From positions 14,507,834 through 14,571,833 of the forward strand of contig OU015523.1 in the NCBI GenBank assembly GCA_907165065.1: DNA of 64,000 nt. Direction: 5' to 3'. Below, piece by piece: positions 38,179 to 50,659 of the stretch. Numbering within the stretch: position 1 is the first letter of the stretch; each line of letters starts with the position of its first letter. The notes under the pieces are model-generated. The model was not told the origin of the DNA. It did no database searches and worked only from the letters and a program-made list of their open reading frames with translations. The position numbers and the translations under genes were made by a program. This DNA is from Caprimulgus europaeus. Lineage: Eukaryota; Chordata; Aves; Caprimulgiformes; Caprimulgidae.

Positions 38179-38227
38179 ATAACCCTCCCCGCGATGCACA
38201 GGCAGCGCTTCCCGGTTACGTAGAGCC
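38179..38227 (-). other. Candidate 49-nt exon, minus strand, CpG-rich
   Basis: On the minus strand 'cttcttctaattgtcag' precedes a 49-nt segment holding five CpG, followed by GTAAGT. One frame is open (after one leading base) for 16 codons, ALRNREALPVHRGEGY, and stays open past the donor. The local base composition differs sharply from the flanks, which favours an exon or conserved element over chance. The last exon base is T rather than the preferred G. It would end in phase 0, in register with the candidates at 30.2 and 25.2 kb. I do not recognise the peptide. Confidence 0.22.
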
Positions 38228-39132
38228 CTGACAATTAGAAGAAGTCAAGAGTTAACAGCAGGATGCTGTCGAGAAGAAAGCTTAACTTATGAACATGTTC
38301 AGATTGCCACTGCCCAAAAATCTGAGTAATGTTCCAGATATGTTACGTTAATCTGTTACACAAGATTGTCTGTAATGTGAATATTTTTTTAAGGCGTACT
38401 GAGGGTGGTGTTGGGGGTTGGATGAAGGCAGGTGGCCAAAGTTATTACTGAATTGAAGAGGATTATTTTAATTATTATTGGACTATTAACCCTCTGCATG
38501 GTCCTATTTAGCCAGTTTCATCGTGTTTACGAGTAATATGATTTATAACCATTGTGCTTGAAATTCCTGTTGATCACTGAGCATTTGGGAATAAAAATAG
38601 GTATGATTAGACGTGCAAAGCTCATTTGAATGCAGTTTTATGCATAGACTAGGTTTCTATCCACTAAAAAATAGCCCTTAATAATAAGATATCAAGGAAA
38701 ATGCAGTAAGAAATGATATTTTATGTATAATATGGGATCTGTGTATTCTAGATAGACCTCATAATGAACGTGACCAAATACTGAACACGAACTGAAGAAC
38801 AAACCTTTTGTGTTGATGCAAAATTTGAGTGGCAGGAAAAAAACATAACAGAAGATAAGGGTTTTCATTCACAATGCAATGTAAATTAAAAAACCATGGA
38901 TACAAAAGAGTAGAAACAAGAAAGGTAATATAACAAACTTACATTTCACCCTTCATCATTACAAGGATCAAAACAGGAGCATACATCTTCATTCTAGTCA
39001 GATGGCCACTATAATAATAAATTCTAGTAGCTCATACGAGAAATAAAAATATCAAGGACTCAGTTATGCTTCAAATTGAAACAAAGCAAACCATAACAAA
39101 AAAGAAATAAAACAAACCATGAGGTCTATAGT

Positions 39133-39189
39133 TTGGTTTTTGGTGGCTTTTTTTTTGTTGTTGTTGGTTGGTTTGGGGGGTTTTTTCCC
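39133..39189 (+). repeat. T/G-rich low-complexity tract
   Basis: Runs of T (nine in a row), TTG units and a GGGGGG stretch make a strand-asymmetric tract. Its complement is A/C-rich (AAAACCCCCC-like), a common simple repeat in bird DNA. Confidence 0.8.
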
Positions 39190-40650
39190 CAAACAAAGGG
39201 CAAAATACACATGGAAGTAAGGTATATCTCTATTTATGCTATCACTTTGCCTTTAACTTCACTAGGAACAGCATGAAGCTCAGAGACTTCTCTTACCAAA
39301 CCTATTTTCACTCTAAATAGGTCTTGATGGTGCTATAGCTGTGGAGCCAAAAAAAAACAAGGCCAAATTTTATGTGGTCATGCTAGCGTGGTGGAAAAGG
39401 GAAAAGCTTTTGTGAGGATTTGATGTTGTAACTGCATTTGTACATCTGGCCCCTCACAGACCTTCAAAGACTTAGACATCGAGAGATACTTACAGGGATT
39501 ATTAAATGGCCTGTTAGTAAAAGAGGTGGATTCAGGACACGGCCACATTTGAATTTGGTATCTGCAACTGGACTCTGACATTTCATTTGGATACTTAAAG
39601 CATTAATGTTATTGTATCCTGTAGACCTATATTAACAAGTTTGATGTAACAGATGGGAGCTTGTTCAAAAAAATGTAAACAGCTGATCTGAGAGCCAGCA
39701 CTTTCTATAGACAGACCTTACAGTGAAAGATAGTGCTCTACTGTTTATTCCAAACACATCATGGCACTGTAAGTAGACCACTTCACACAGTGAAGAAATA
39801 CAGCAAATATAAAAGGAACACACCTCAAGAATTTCTCTTCCTACTTTGAATAATTTTAAATAGAACATTCTCCCTCAAATTCTCTGCGTCTGACCTACCA
39901 AAAAGAAAAAAAATCAAGGAAAATATTGCCCTCTATAAGCCAGGGCAAATAATTTGAACCAAATCTCACTGAGTCTTCTTGCAGGGCTTCTCATTGTGCC
40001 AACATCACCAGGTTTCTGAATTTTCCTAATTTAAATATTATGCTCATTTTAATATTATCTATTACACTAGACCTTACTGATTGTTTGTAACGTGAGCAGT
40101 TTCCTAAACACACACTTACAAACCTGCTCTTTAATAAAAATAAATTAACTACTTCATAAATAAGTGAAGCACAAGAAAGCAGTGGGGTTTTAACCATTCT
40201 TCTAGGATTCCCCCTTTTGTCTTGAGTGGCATGCTTGTTCTTGCACATATATTTTAAGGGCATAGTAATAATATAAATGGTTACAAATACAGGACCATCT
40301 TGTTTCTGCATTTTTCATATTGTATACTTGCTTTAGCATGACTGAAATTAATAACAATAGCTGCATCTGACGGTGGTTGCTTCTTGTATGATTTCTGCGA
40401 TGCAGTAATAAAAGACACAGAGTTCTGGGCTCTGGAACGATAACTCTAATTATTGTAATGTTTACTACAGGAAATTACCTACTGGACAGCCCTGCCCAGA
40501 ATCCTTAGCAGGAAATGGGAATGATTTCTGTTTGTTAGCAGCAGTGCTTGAAAACTGCCCTCTGTAACACAGGATGAAAGATGGAAAACCGCAGCTCCTA
40601 CATGAATGCAACGTGCAACAGGTTCCCAGAATTGTATCGGAACATGGGTT

Positions 40651-40697
40651 GGTTTTTTTTTGGGGGGGGGTGTGTTGGTTTTTTGTTTGTTTGTTTT
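40651..40697 (+). repeat. T9-G9 and (TTTG)n low-complexity tract
   Basis: Nine T are followed directly by nine G (40662-40670), then TG-rich sequence and TTTG units up to about 40697. The G-run is a likely site of sequencing error and length variation. Confidence 0.85.
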
Positions 40698-43448
40698 TCT
40701 CTTGGAAAATAAGAAGATCAAACTGTTCAAGGTAGCGCTCTCAAGTAGTCGATAGTATTATCTTAATAACTTGGTTAAATAAGTTCACAACAAGAAAAAA
40801 GATCCCTGTTCACAACAGGCAGTGAAAGCAGAGCAGAGCTGCAGGATGGGAACTGCCTAAACGTAGCACTGAATCTCCGTGGTCAGTGTCCCACTTGCAC
40901 ACCCTTTTATTCAGATACTCTTCTCCTTCTATGAGTCCACAATACACATTAATAAGATGGCTAGTATGCATCAGAGAAGAAACATCCACCTTTATTAGGC
41001 TTATGACAATGTAAACACCATTAGAAGTGGTTCTGGTATGACAACCCTTATTTTGTGCTTCTCTGTTTCTAAATTCCCTCATCAATTCTCACACTCATCC
41101 CCTTCGCACTCCCATTTATTGTCTCCGGGCCAGATTTTCAGCACTTTCTGTTCATCTCCAGCTCTCTCTGCAGCTTTGTACAACAACCAAACTGACTCCC
41201 CTGCTGTCATTTGGGATACTTTTAACATTAACTGGACAAAGTCCACATTCTGTTACTTCAAATATTTCTCGAGTATCTATTCACTCTGTGCTTTAGAGAT
41301 CTCCAGACTTTAGTTTACATTCTTTAAGATTTAATTTTTGCCCCAAGTCTAGTATTTTTGTAATATAACCTTTATATAAAACAAATGTTCCAGTACATGC
41401 AGAAGATTAAAGGAATGAAGGAGGTACTCAGCTGTCCTTTAATTTTACATGTGTTTAACGTTATTTTGGAGATACGTACCCATTTTCATTTTGAATCTAA
41501 TCTACAAGCTATGCTGGATGATTATGCAAAGAGCCAGCATACTAGCTGTTTAAATAAACAAAATGGAGCTGGGAACAAGCACGGGATGTTCAGTGGCACA
41601 ATCCACTGGATAATGGACAACGTTTGCTTACTCTCCAATACTTAGTGCCTTTGACTTTATTTATCGTATCCAGAGGATTAAAATCCAGAGGCAGTCAGGC
41701 TGATGGTTTTCATTCGGCCTCTTACACACAGAAAGCAGCCAGACATTTCCGATGTGGGTTCAGCTACCAAACTCTTCTAGTTGTGGGAGTGGAGATGAAA
41801 GTAGGCTTTTTCAATTAGGCTGGCCATAGGGATGATCTGGAGCTGTGAATTAATTGATTTGAAGACCAAGAGGGACAGCTCCTGTATAATAGAGGCCATG
41901 GAATTTCACTCTGTAATTACAGTTAAATTCAGCTCCAAATCCAATAGAAATCAAAGGTGACCGTATCAGGCCCATCTCTAATCAAAAGTGTCTCTTTCCC
42001 TCACCACTAAGTGCAAAACATTCCACGTTTCTTTCTGTTTCAAAAAGCCATTTGGGTCTAAAATGAACCTGTGTGAAAGATCTTTATTCGTGCACGAACA
42101 GGAACAAATTTCCCACTGCTGTACGAAAAGAGTAGAACAATGAAAGTACTGGGAAGGGAAGTGGCGGGGGGGAGAGGAAAGCTCTGCCTTTTTGGCAGTA
42201 CTCGCAGAACATTAGTTAGGGTAGGTGGAGTCCTGCTGGGTCTAACCAACTGCTCAGATCCCCCGTAACATTTTACTGGCCCCCAGCTTTACACTGTACA
42301 TCTCAGAAAACGGCAAAAAAGCTCATCTATACATACATTTTAAAAGATGTGAAACTCTTGAGCACACATCCAAAGCAGATCAATTGCCTTTGCAATATTC
42401 TCAGAACAAAATGTTCCACCAGCAGATCTGATAAGAAGAGCCAAAAAATGGAAAACACTTGCTACCAATTTATTGCAGTCACCCATAAACTATTACTAGA
42501 ACATTATGTATTGGGGTTCAAGCCAGAAAGCTATTAAAGCGGACTGCACTAGAGTCTTTCCACTATGCTACTGAAGCATTAATAAGTCCTCAGAGAATTG
42601 TGTTTATGTTGAAAGAATCATCTTATAATCAAATTTTCACACACAAAAAATGCAGCTCTTTTTAGAATTACTGTGTGCCTTTGCTCTCTCCCCCACATTG
42701 GCTAGTGTCTCCACAAATACCATCATTTTCTGTTTCTGTCTGGCCCAAACCCTGACGTACATACTTTGTGTTCCAAGCTGGACAAATTTCAAGATAAATG
42801 GCGCTAATTGATAGTGTTAATGGGCGCAGGATGTACCATATCCTTTCCCCTGTTGTCTCTGACTAAGTGTCTTTTTCACTCCTTACAGTCATTCTTTGTG
42901 CAAGAAGAAAAAAAAGTTAAAAGATAATGCTAAGAGGGCATCACTATTTTTTCTTTTTTACTTAGACACGTAAATAACAAACATCCAGTGGTATTCTATG
43001 GGACTGTGTTTCCAGTCCCTGTTACAGAAAAACTTCTAATAAATCAAAAACCTCCTTTTCCATTTAGAAGACAATGCTGATACCCATGAAGATGATGACT
43101 AACCCAATGATTTTCTGTTTTTACCTCAAGATTTGTTGTTTTCCTTTGAAAAGGTGTATGCTTTCTCTCTGTCACTTTACTCTGACAGCACATAGGTGCA
43201 AACCATATAACAGAGCAGGTCAAGTGGAATGATGGCAGTTCCTATATCCCTGGAAGCTCCTTAAAACAGTAAGCCTTGAGTTGAAATGAACTAGGTCATG
43301 ACTCCAGAAAGACTTCAGATTCTACTTGAATTAATTATGAAAAGGACCTAAAACTCCAAGAAGGGAAATCAAGTCCCTTGTATGAATTGATTCATATTAT
43401 CCTAAGTGACTAGTTTAGTTAAGATCTGAAAATGGTGATATTTTTTAT

Positions 43449-43483
43449 TATCATCATCACCATCACCACCACCACCACCACCA
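43449..43483 (+). repeat. Trinucleotide repeat (ATC)n(ACC)n
   Basis: About three ATC units grade into ATC/ACC alternation and then about six ACC units. It is not inside a supported reading frame. Confidence 0.9.
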
Positions 43484-45440
43484 GATAACCACTTCACCTA
43501 TACCCCTATTCAGAGTCCCAGAGAGTCCAGGCTGGGGAACAACTATGTTCTGACAAGTTTATGATAACGTAACACCTTTCCTGACTTGCCTCTTCAGTCC
43601 CTGAAACATCCTTATGGTTTGAGAGATGACTGGGAAAGCACTCCTGTCTGCCAACTGACCTGTAGGCTGTGCTCACTGGGCAGAAAAATTTAAACTTCCT
43701 TGCAAACAGGGAGACTCCTCATCAATGAAATACCATTGTAGTGGCTGTAACTACCAATTTTGCTATTTTGTGAACTTATTGGAAAAATGACATTAAATTT
43801 GATCAGACAGTATTGATACACATAACTTCAAATAGTTTGATTTAGAGAAATGTTACAAACTTGCAGCTCTCTCTGATGTCAGTGGAAATTGCAGAAATTT
43901 AGTATCTTTCCTTGAATTAAGCCTTTAGTATACACCAAGAAAAAAAAAAGGATAGCAGGTCAAATGTATCCCTTAAGTAACTTCACTCAATCCCACGGTG
44001 TTTTTTATCTCTTGATTAATGATTGTGGGATATATTGCTTGCTCAGGCTGCACATTTATGTGTGGAGCTTTTCTACTTACTCGTGTAATTAGTTACATTC
44101 CAATCAAACTTACAACAAAAATAATAAGAAATCATTTCTACCTGCACTGGTGCTCAGAACACCAGAGAGTGATTTTGCAGCAGATAAACAGACCACCTCT
44201 ACAAATAAATCTCTCCCTGCGGTTTGCCTCTCCACAGCAGGATTCAGGCTCTGCTGTCATCATGAGAGTCGATGAAATCTTCAACTCGAGAGGTCCTTTC
44301 TGATTCTTCAAAGAATACAGAGACACGTGCTGACATAACAACATGTCAGCGAGCCATTTTAAGCAAGACCCTTAGCATAATGCTGAAAAACTCTCACCAC
44401 GCCAGGAAGAGGAACAAAAATACTTAAGCACAAAAATCAACACCCCAGAAAGGGCTGGAAGCACTCAGGTCTCCAGAGGAGATTTCCTCTAGAACCTCTG
44501 CAGCAACTGAGTTATTGCACCTTCTGCTCCAGCTCCATTAGTCCACACGCTTGCAAAAAAGTTGTCCACTGCTTCACTGAAAGGTTTACATTAAGACAGA
44601 AGCCTGGTGCCCAGGAGAAATGTCCTAGATGTTTTCTATGCTTAAAAGGCAAGATGTGCCTAATACAATTTTTCTGTAAAGGGCAACTGAAGTATGGTAT
44701 TAATAAAAAATAAACGATGTTAACTTATGTTAAATCCTTCTCTCTCCTGCAAAAATACACAACTGAAAAAACCCTACCCCATCAGTACTAATGCAGAAGC
44801 AAGTCCTCTCCATCTGCCAAATATGTAGGTCACTTCAATGAGTGACAGAGACAAAGAGGCCTGATTTTAATTCATGAAATATTCCTGCTAATAGCAAAGT
44901 TATTGAGACATCTGTTAAAAGCCTGACCTGTTATAATGGGGGGATATCTAAAATGACTGAAACTTCTATTTAAATTAATGCTACACTATTTTATTGAGCA
45001 TTTTAAAGAGGTACTGCTATTAACAAAAACATTATATAAATTAGAAACAGGCCTACAATAATCCTCCAGATAAAATCTGGTGCTGTCTTTTAATGCTACG
45101 GTATGAGCTTTTATTTGTGTGTGCACTATGTGTATATATTACAATATAGCAGATAGGTTAAAAAAAAATAAATCTCATAGCATCCCAGTTTAAAGTTTGG
45201 CAGGGAACAAGTTGGCAGACATAAGAAAAAAAGAAAAAAGTAAATATGTTCATGGCCTGTATATAATTGAACATTCTTCAAATTCCTGTAATGGAAATGT
45301 CAATACCATGGAAATCCTTGAAATGTGGACACGGACAGATAAATGCAACTGAAGCCAAACACCTCCACCCAGGAGGAATAACAGGCTTTCTGACAAAAAA
45401 AATCTACATAAGAATAAACCATGGACTCAATAACGCCAAC
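43484..45440. other. Noncoding DNA, no gene recognised
   Basis: A possible half-copy of an old palindromic repeat lies at 43874-43920 ('tgatgtcagtggaaattgcag'). A perfect 8-bp inverted repeat with a 6-base loop occurs at 44329-44350 (GCTGACAT / ATGTCAGC). ORFs of up to 94 codons are unrecognised. Confidence 0.5.
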
Positions 45441-45870
45441 AGATTTAAGTTTTGCTTTTGGGGTAGCAGTGAGGTGAGCAGAGGGAGGTGGCAGATAGGT
45501 GACAAAAGCTGTCAGGAGGACAGAGGCATGGTAGGGAGAGGATCTCCCCCGTTGGCACTCTGAGAAAGGGAACTGAGCACCAGGATGGACCCTCCAGGGC
45601 TGGGCCCTGGGTCCTAACGAGGACAGTGGCTATTCTGTTACTGACCTCGACAGAACAGGACCCATGACGAGCTTTCTTCCCTTTATCTTAGACGATGTAC
45701 CAGCAGACACGTCGCACAGGTGGCAAGTACCTCGTTCTCAGAGGCTGGATGCTGCCTCAGGAGCGTCTTCGTGGAATGCTGGTCTCCCTGCTGGCTCACT
45801 CCCAGGAGCTGGTATTAGAAAGGGGAGGGTAGTTTTTCCCAGGCTACAGAGATATGAGCTAGAATGAGGG
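45441..45870. other. GC-richer patch with overlapping open frames
   Basis: This stretch is clearly richer in G and C than its flanks and has about ten CpG between 45541 and 45780. On plus, 'ctttcttccctttatcttag' precedes a run open in more than one frame; one frame reads MYQQTRRTGGKYLVL and stops at about 45837. On minus, a 57-nt segment reading GDQHSTKTLLRQ has AG and GT borders. Open frames on both strands are expected in GC-rich DNA because stop codons become rare. It may be an exon, a noncoding RNA exon, a regulatory element or an unrecognised repeat. Direction cannot be assigned. Confidence 0.25.
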
Positions 45871-48820
45871 GAACAGGTCCCAGGTCTTTGTTACAATCCC
45901 TAAAAACTAATGCCATTGAGACACACAGCATCTCATTTCCAAACCAAAGTGAACATGCACCAGCCTTCCTTCTTCTTTTTCTCCCCCATGTCCTGGTTTC
46001 CTCACAAGATTCTCCATGTCCACACAGGTGGACATTGTAGGGCTTTCCACAGCACTGCTCCTACTATGGGTGTCTTGTGGACTGATGAGATACTGACGTG
46101 GATAGCAGAAAGTACATAAATAATTGGGTATAACTGAGTAACAGCTCCCTCCAAGCTGCCGAAAGCCTTTCAGTCATGTTACAGGATAAAATACAGCTCT
46201 GAAAGTTTACCAGGGGACTGCTTGTACATATTGTATATTTAATTCAAGGTTTCCTTTTTCTGAATCTAAAAAGTGTTGGGTAGCAGATCAATATATTTTA
46301 ATTAAAAATGCCACTTTGTTTTTAAGGGAAGAAACTCAGTGAAACGTCATATTTTAAAAAGTGTGGGTCAGTCGAGATAAACTCAACACCTATGACAAAA
46401 CATACTAGCATATGCAGAACATATAAGGTCTAATATATGCTCCTCCACCATTACAAGATCTTGTGCATCCCCTCTCAACACCCACTGAAGTCATACCCTA
46501 CAGCCACTTAACCTACCACCCATGTGAAATGTTGTTCTTTTATTACAAAATTAACTAGGCAGAGATCTGAGTTTTACTGTTTCTCCTGAGATGCTCTATG
46601 AACATTCAGAGTTTTACAAGCATGTCTTTATTTTTTCCCCTCTACAATCTATATTTTACCATTTTTCCTATTGCTTTTTCCTTTTCTGTTGCTGTGTGAG
46701 ACATCAACATACAACATAAAACACATATAACAGGGAGGCAAACTGCCTGTGCTGAAGGTCTACCAAATGTACAAAACAAACAGATTTTTTTCTTCAGCAT
46801 TCAGCTATAAAAGTGCTACACACAGCTAACAACAGTAAGAGAAAAAAATTATGATTTTCAGCTGCCAGTCTCCCCTTGGCAATAAAACGTTAAGTCCAAA
46901 TATTTCTCTGTGCAATTCTAATAACTTCTTAATTGTATTTTTGAATATATTATAAGCACACCTTAACAAAGCAAGATACCAGCAAATGGCACCTAGATGG
47001 GTTATACTCTACTTTGGTAAGATCAAGGGATATTTTTGTATTATTTCATTCCTCTTTTCAAATTCACGTTCTTCTGGTGCAGATAGTGGTTTCAAGGAAA
47101 ATTCTTAAAATCCCTACTTAACTAGGATCAAATAAATGTCACTAAAGAAGCATAACTGTGCATTTGCTTGCAGTCATTATGCACTGGGCATTATGAAAAG
47201 AAAATGGGGTAAGAGTCAGATCTGTTCTGAGATATGCAAATACCTCATCATTATTCAGTAATACTTTCCTCCCTTTCCACTTCATTCGGGATCTTACTCA
47301 ACAGATCTTCCTCTTAGACAACCACTGCAAACAAACAAAAAGTAGAATCCTATCACATACTTCAGGGCAGGAAGGAAGGACAGTGGATGTAAGCTCTGGA
47401 AACTGAACTTGTGGGTAAAATCCCTATTGGAGGTCTGCACTGCCACCTTCTCAGCCCAAGGAATGCTAACAAGCACAATGATACTTAAGAAGTAGATTAT
47501 TAACATCAATGAAAACCTCTTATAAAGAAATGTCTTCCACTTGAAAAAAAAAATTGCATTTGTCTGCAGTTTTTTGTGCTTAATATGGTTAAAAGCAGCA
47601 GAATTGAAAGACATGTGAGAAACCAATTTTCAGTGCATGTGCACTTCACAGTTTGTATAATACAAAGATTCACTGCTCGTCCATGAAGTCAGGAGGTCTG
47701 TGAGCAGGTCTGTCTCCTCATACCTTGCACTTACACAAAACTCAACTGAAATCATTGCAGTTCCCTATAGAGATTTCCCTCAAGAAATTCCCATAAGCTT
47801 GAGGGCATAGTTATTTTCTCTCTGGTTTAGTAGGTCCTTCTAACTTAGTACTGGAGGAAAGAAAAGCCTTTATTTACTAGGATTTTGCATTTTAAAGAAC
47901 TTTGACTATGCTTCTCATGAGCAGCATAGTAGAAGTTGGGATTCTCTTTCTTGTTCTAAAATATTTTGTGAACATTTATTGTTTTAATACTGAAAGCATT
48001 GCTTCAGCATCTTTTAGATCAGAGTAGAATTTTCTCCCTGTACCAAGAGACTTCACAGCGTCATTTCTTTCCCACTCTGGATGAGAAGAGACTCACACTC
48101 TCTTGAGTCTTTCATGAAAAGAATAAGAAAGAGAAAATCAAGAGCTTGAACTTTACATTCCCATTTTGTCTCACACCTTCAAGGGTGCCTGGGTAATGAC
48201 TGTAAGAGGACTAGAAGCCTCCAGTAATCTGCATCCTGCCATGACTTTTGCACTCACAGTTGGCATTGCCTTTCTGATTTCCCGTATTTTTGTTTCATAA
48301 AAGACAGTAAGTTTCAGTTTCCCATTTTCCCTTTTCTTTCACAGCCAGAAGGTTCTTCCAAGAACAGTGCCTGACATATTCCTAAATTGCTCTCCAGGTG
48401 TCACTCGGGCAGGAAATTACTGTTCCCAATCTTGATTTATTCCCTTTTCAGTAAGTTCAAGGTGTATTTCTACTCAAGAAGGTGTATGGTTGAAAGCAAT
48501 TTTGTAAAGACACCAAGCAGACCTGTGAAGTTCAAAACTTTGTAGAGATTAGATCTTTCCTGAAGTTCCACTATATGAACAGGTTGTGTTTTAATGTATA
48601 AACACAGAAACCTCACTTCAGTGCAGACAAGAGTTAAGATGTTCTCTCTTCCCTAGAAGTGAGAGAACAGTATAAAAGATTTCCTAAGTGACTGTGATAG
48701 ATCTCTCCACAACAGCCTGGCACATGCTGCATGTACTAATAGTTTGTCATAAAAGAAGAACGATCAGTACTCCAGGGCACCAGCCATAGGCTGTGGAGCA
48801 TCAGGTTCACCCACAGGCTC
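45871..48820. other. Noncoding DNA, no gene recognised
   Basis: The longest ORF (47294-47626, minus, 110 codons) has a hydrophobic stretch but no recognisable family, and T-rich DNA often yields such frames. No mobile element was recognised. Confidence 0.5.
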
Positions 48821-48824
48821 TGCA

Positions 48825-48905
48825 CATATGCTGTCACTTTTGGCAATCTCACCATGCTCCAATTCCTCATCTAACAGATTAAAACAATAGCTCTGCCTCT
48901 CTCTC
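48825..48905 (+). repeat. Possible MIR-type SINE fragment
   Basis: The order 'ctgtcacttttggcaatctcacc', 'attcctcatctaacagat', 'aatagctctgcct' resembles the forward MIR core (CTTGGGCAAGTCACTT, then TTTCCTCATCTGTAAAAT, then AATAGCTCTGCCT). Similarity is weak and short, so the call is tentative. Confidence 0.35.
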
Positions 48906-50190
48906 AGCATTGCCCAAGTAACCATGTTAAAGTTCTGTTAGTAAATACGAGGGTAAGAGGGGTATCATTCCCTGTTACTGAAGACTGAACAATTACAAGC
49001 CTAGCTGGTAGGGATTTCTGTGCTGAAAGCCAAGGGTGGTTTTGGATGAAATTTATGGTATATTGGACAAAAGCTACAGGATACATGCACAGAAGCTATT
49101 TTTCTCATCTGTGCCTCTCTCCCAGGCTTTTAGGGAACTGCAGAGAAAGGCATACCAACACATACACATTTCAGTGTCCCAACAGTTGTGAGAACTTTGA
49201 ATATTATGCTAGTCATAAAATAAGCATTTGAACAGTTTCTGAAAGTAGAAAAGGCTTTTAGGGAATGGAATGCAAAGGGAAAACACAGGAGGCTGGAAGG
49301 CAGCACAGAGAAAACCAGATTGAAAAGATTTAACCTGAAATATTTCTAAATTTATTTTCTTTTTTGCATTTCTGAGCCCTAACATTCAACCTAAACCTTA
49401 CAGAAGTTTCAAATATTACTTTAAGACCCCTGGAATACAGTCTGCCAGTCTGAATTCAAAGCTTTTGTCCTTTTCACTTGTTTTCCAAGACCACTACTAT
49501 CCCATATATAATACCTTAAAAAACTCCCCCTACCAAATCCATCAAATAAGAGTTTAATTTACAGAGGCGGGGGGGAGGGGGGAATTATATATTTCTCTGG
49601 GCATCAGACTCTCGTATTTCCAAGCTCTAGACCAAAAATACAAAGTTAGACCTTAATGTGGGCTTAATGTAGACTTAAAACTGGCTGGTTTTGGTTAAAA
49701 GCAACTACAATGAAATTTAAGAAATAAGAAAACGTTACATGAGAGAAACCACTGGAGGTTGGATTGTGTTGGATTTTTATTCATGTTTATTAAACATTTC
49801 CCAAGAAAGAAAACTTTTTTACCACTGAATGCTTTCCACAAGAACCCACTAAAGAATATTCAACCTAGTCTAAGAAATAGAAATATGCCAAGGAGGAAAG
49901 AAAGCAACTAGGTTCACAGGATCAATCAAATTCTCTTTTCTCTTTTACAGGCAAGACAGAAAGTTGCCCAAATGCCTATAAACAGAAGTGATGCGTATGG
50001 GCCACCACAGAAACTTCACATTTTGATTCAGCCTTACCAGGCGGATTCTCAGCAAGCATAAATCATCATAGACTATGGAGGCAGGCTGACAGTGAACATC
50101 TGATTATTTGGCCACCTACTTTGTCCTGACTAATGTTGGAAGCAGAGAGTCCACAGAGTAAAGTTGAGCTTCCATTTGCCCATAAGCTTA
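48906..50190. other. Noncoding DNA, no gene recognised
   Basis: It contains a G-rich tract at 49566-49582 and two minus-strand AATAAA signals at about 49773-49790. Those signals would be suitably placed only if the coding-like stretch at 50.2-50.65 kb belonged to a transcribed last exon. Confidence 0.5.
49566..49582 (+). repeat. G-rich tract with G-quadruplex potential
   Basis: GG, C, seven G, A and six G follow in order. Such a run could form a two- or three-layer quadruplex, possibly with bulges, but is too short to be certain. Confidence 0.6.
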
Positions 50191-50191
50191 C

Positions 50192-50656
50192 TAGCGCAGT
50201 ATACCCTTTATAGCAACCAGAGAAGTCCTCAAGTCTTCACTTAACTTCATCTGGGAATCCCCCAAATGGTAGCAGAGTGCCTCAATAACATCAAAGTGAA
50301 TGTGGTCACAGGCATCTTTAAAGTTAAGGAGATCTGCTTCTGTTCCACCTTCTTGATGAAAGAATACACCTACAAACAGTGCATGACAGAGCCAATTCTC
50401 AGTTCACATGTGGCACAGAAAGGAACTAATGTTTCACTTCAACAGGATCTTTAGCATCATCAACCCAGTCTACCCCATTCTTAACTGGAACTACTGAAGA
50501 CATTGGGACTGTCTCCCTCTTTTGCCTCAAGGCAATTGGTTCCTCATCACAAAATGTCTCTACAGCAACATAAAATATTTTTAAATAAAATATTTTAAAA
50601 TTTTGAGAGCAATCCAAACTCCTAAGCCTATGTGGCAGAGAATAGTTCATATCCAC
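50192..50656 (-). pseudogene. Degraded coding-like remnant, family unknown
   Basis: Two consecutive minus-strand stretches look protein-coding but lie in different frames. The first (50656 down to the stop at 50426) includes TFCDEEPIALRQKRE and PVKNGVDWVDDAKDPVEV. The second (50404 down to a stop at 50192) is open for 70 codons without an ATG and includes GTEADLLNFKDACDH, then DVIEALCYHLGDSQM. Their balanced, charged composition contrasts with nearby chance ORFs. The overlap and frame change suggest an old retrocopy or transposon ORF with a frameshift. Alternatively the first part may be a last exon: 'ttttatgttgctgtag' ends at 50560. I cannot name the protein. Confidence 0.3.
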
Positions 50657-50659
50657 ACT

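Larger units (their letters stand above)
38228..43448. other. Noncoding DNA, no gene recognised
   Basis: T- and G-rich low-complexity tracts occur at 39133-39189 and 40651-40697. The interval 38460-38640 is non-repetitive, rich in ATTA-type and octamer-like sites, and may be a conserved element. ORFs of up to 106 codons (39991-40311, minus) are unrecognised. No mobile element was identified. Confidence 0.5.

Noticed and set aside
39291..39348. Minus-strand segment with a good acceptor ('tttttggctccacag') and a GTAAGA donor
   Set aside because: All three frames contain stop codons, so it cannot be an internal coding exon.
47294..47626. 110-codon minus-strand ORF with a hydrophobic stretch
   Set aside because: Hydrophobic segments arise easily from T-rich codons; there is no family resemblance and no supporting signals.
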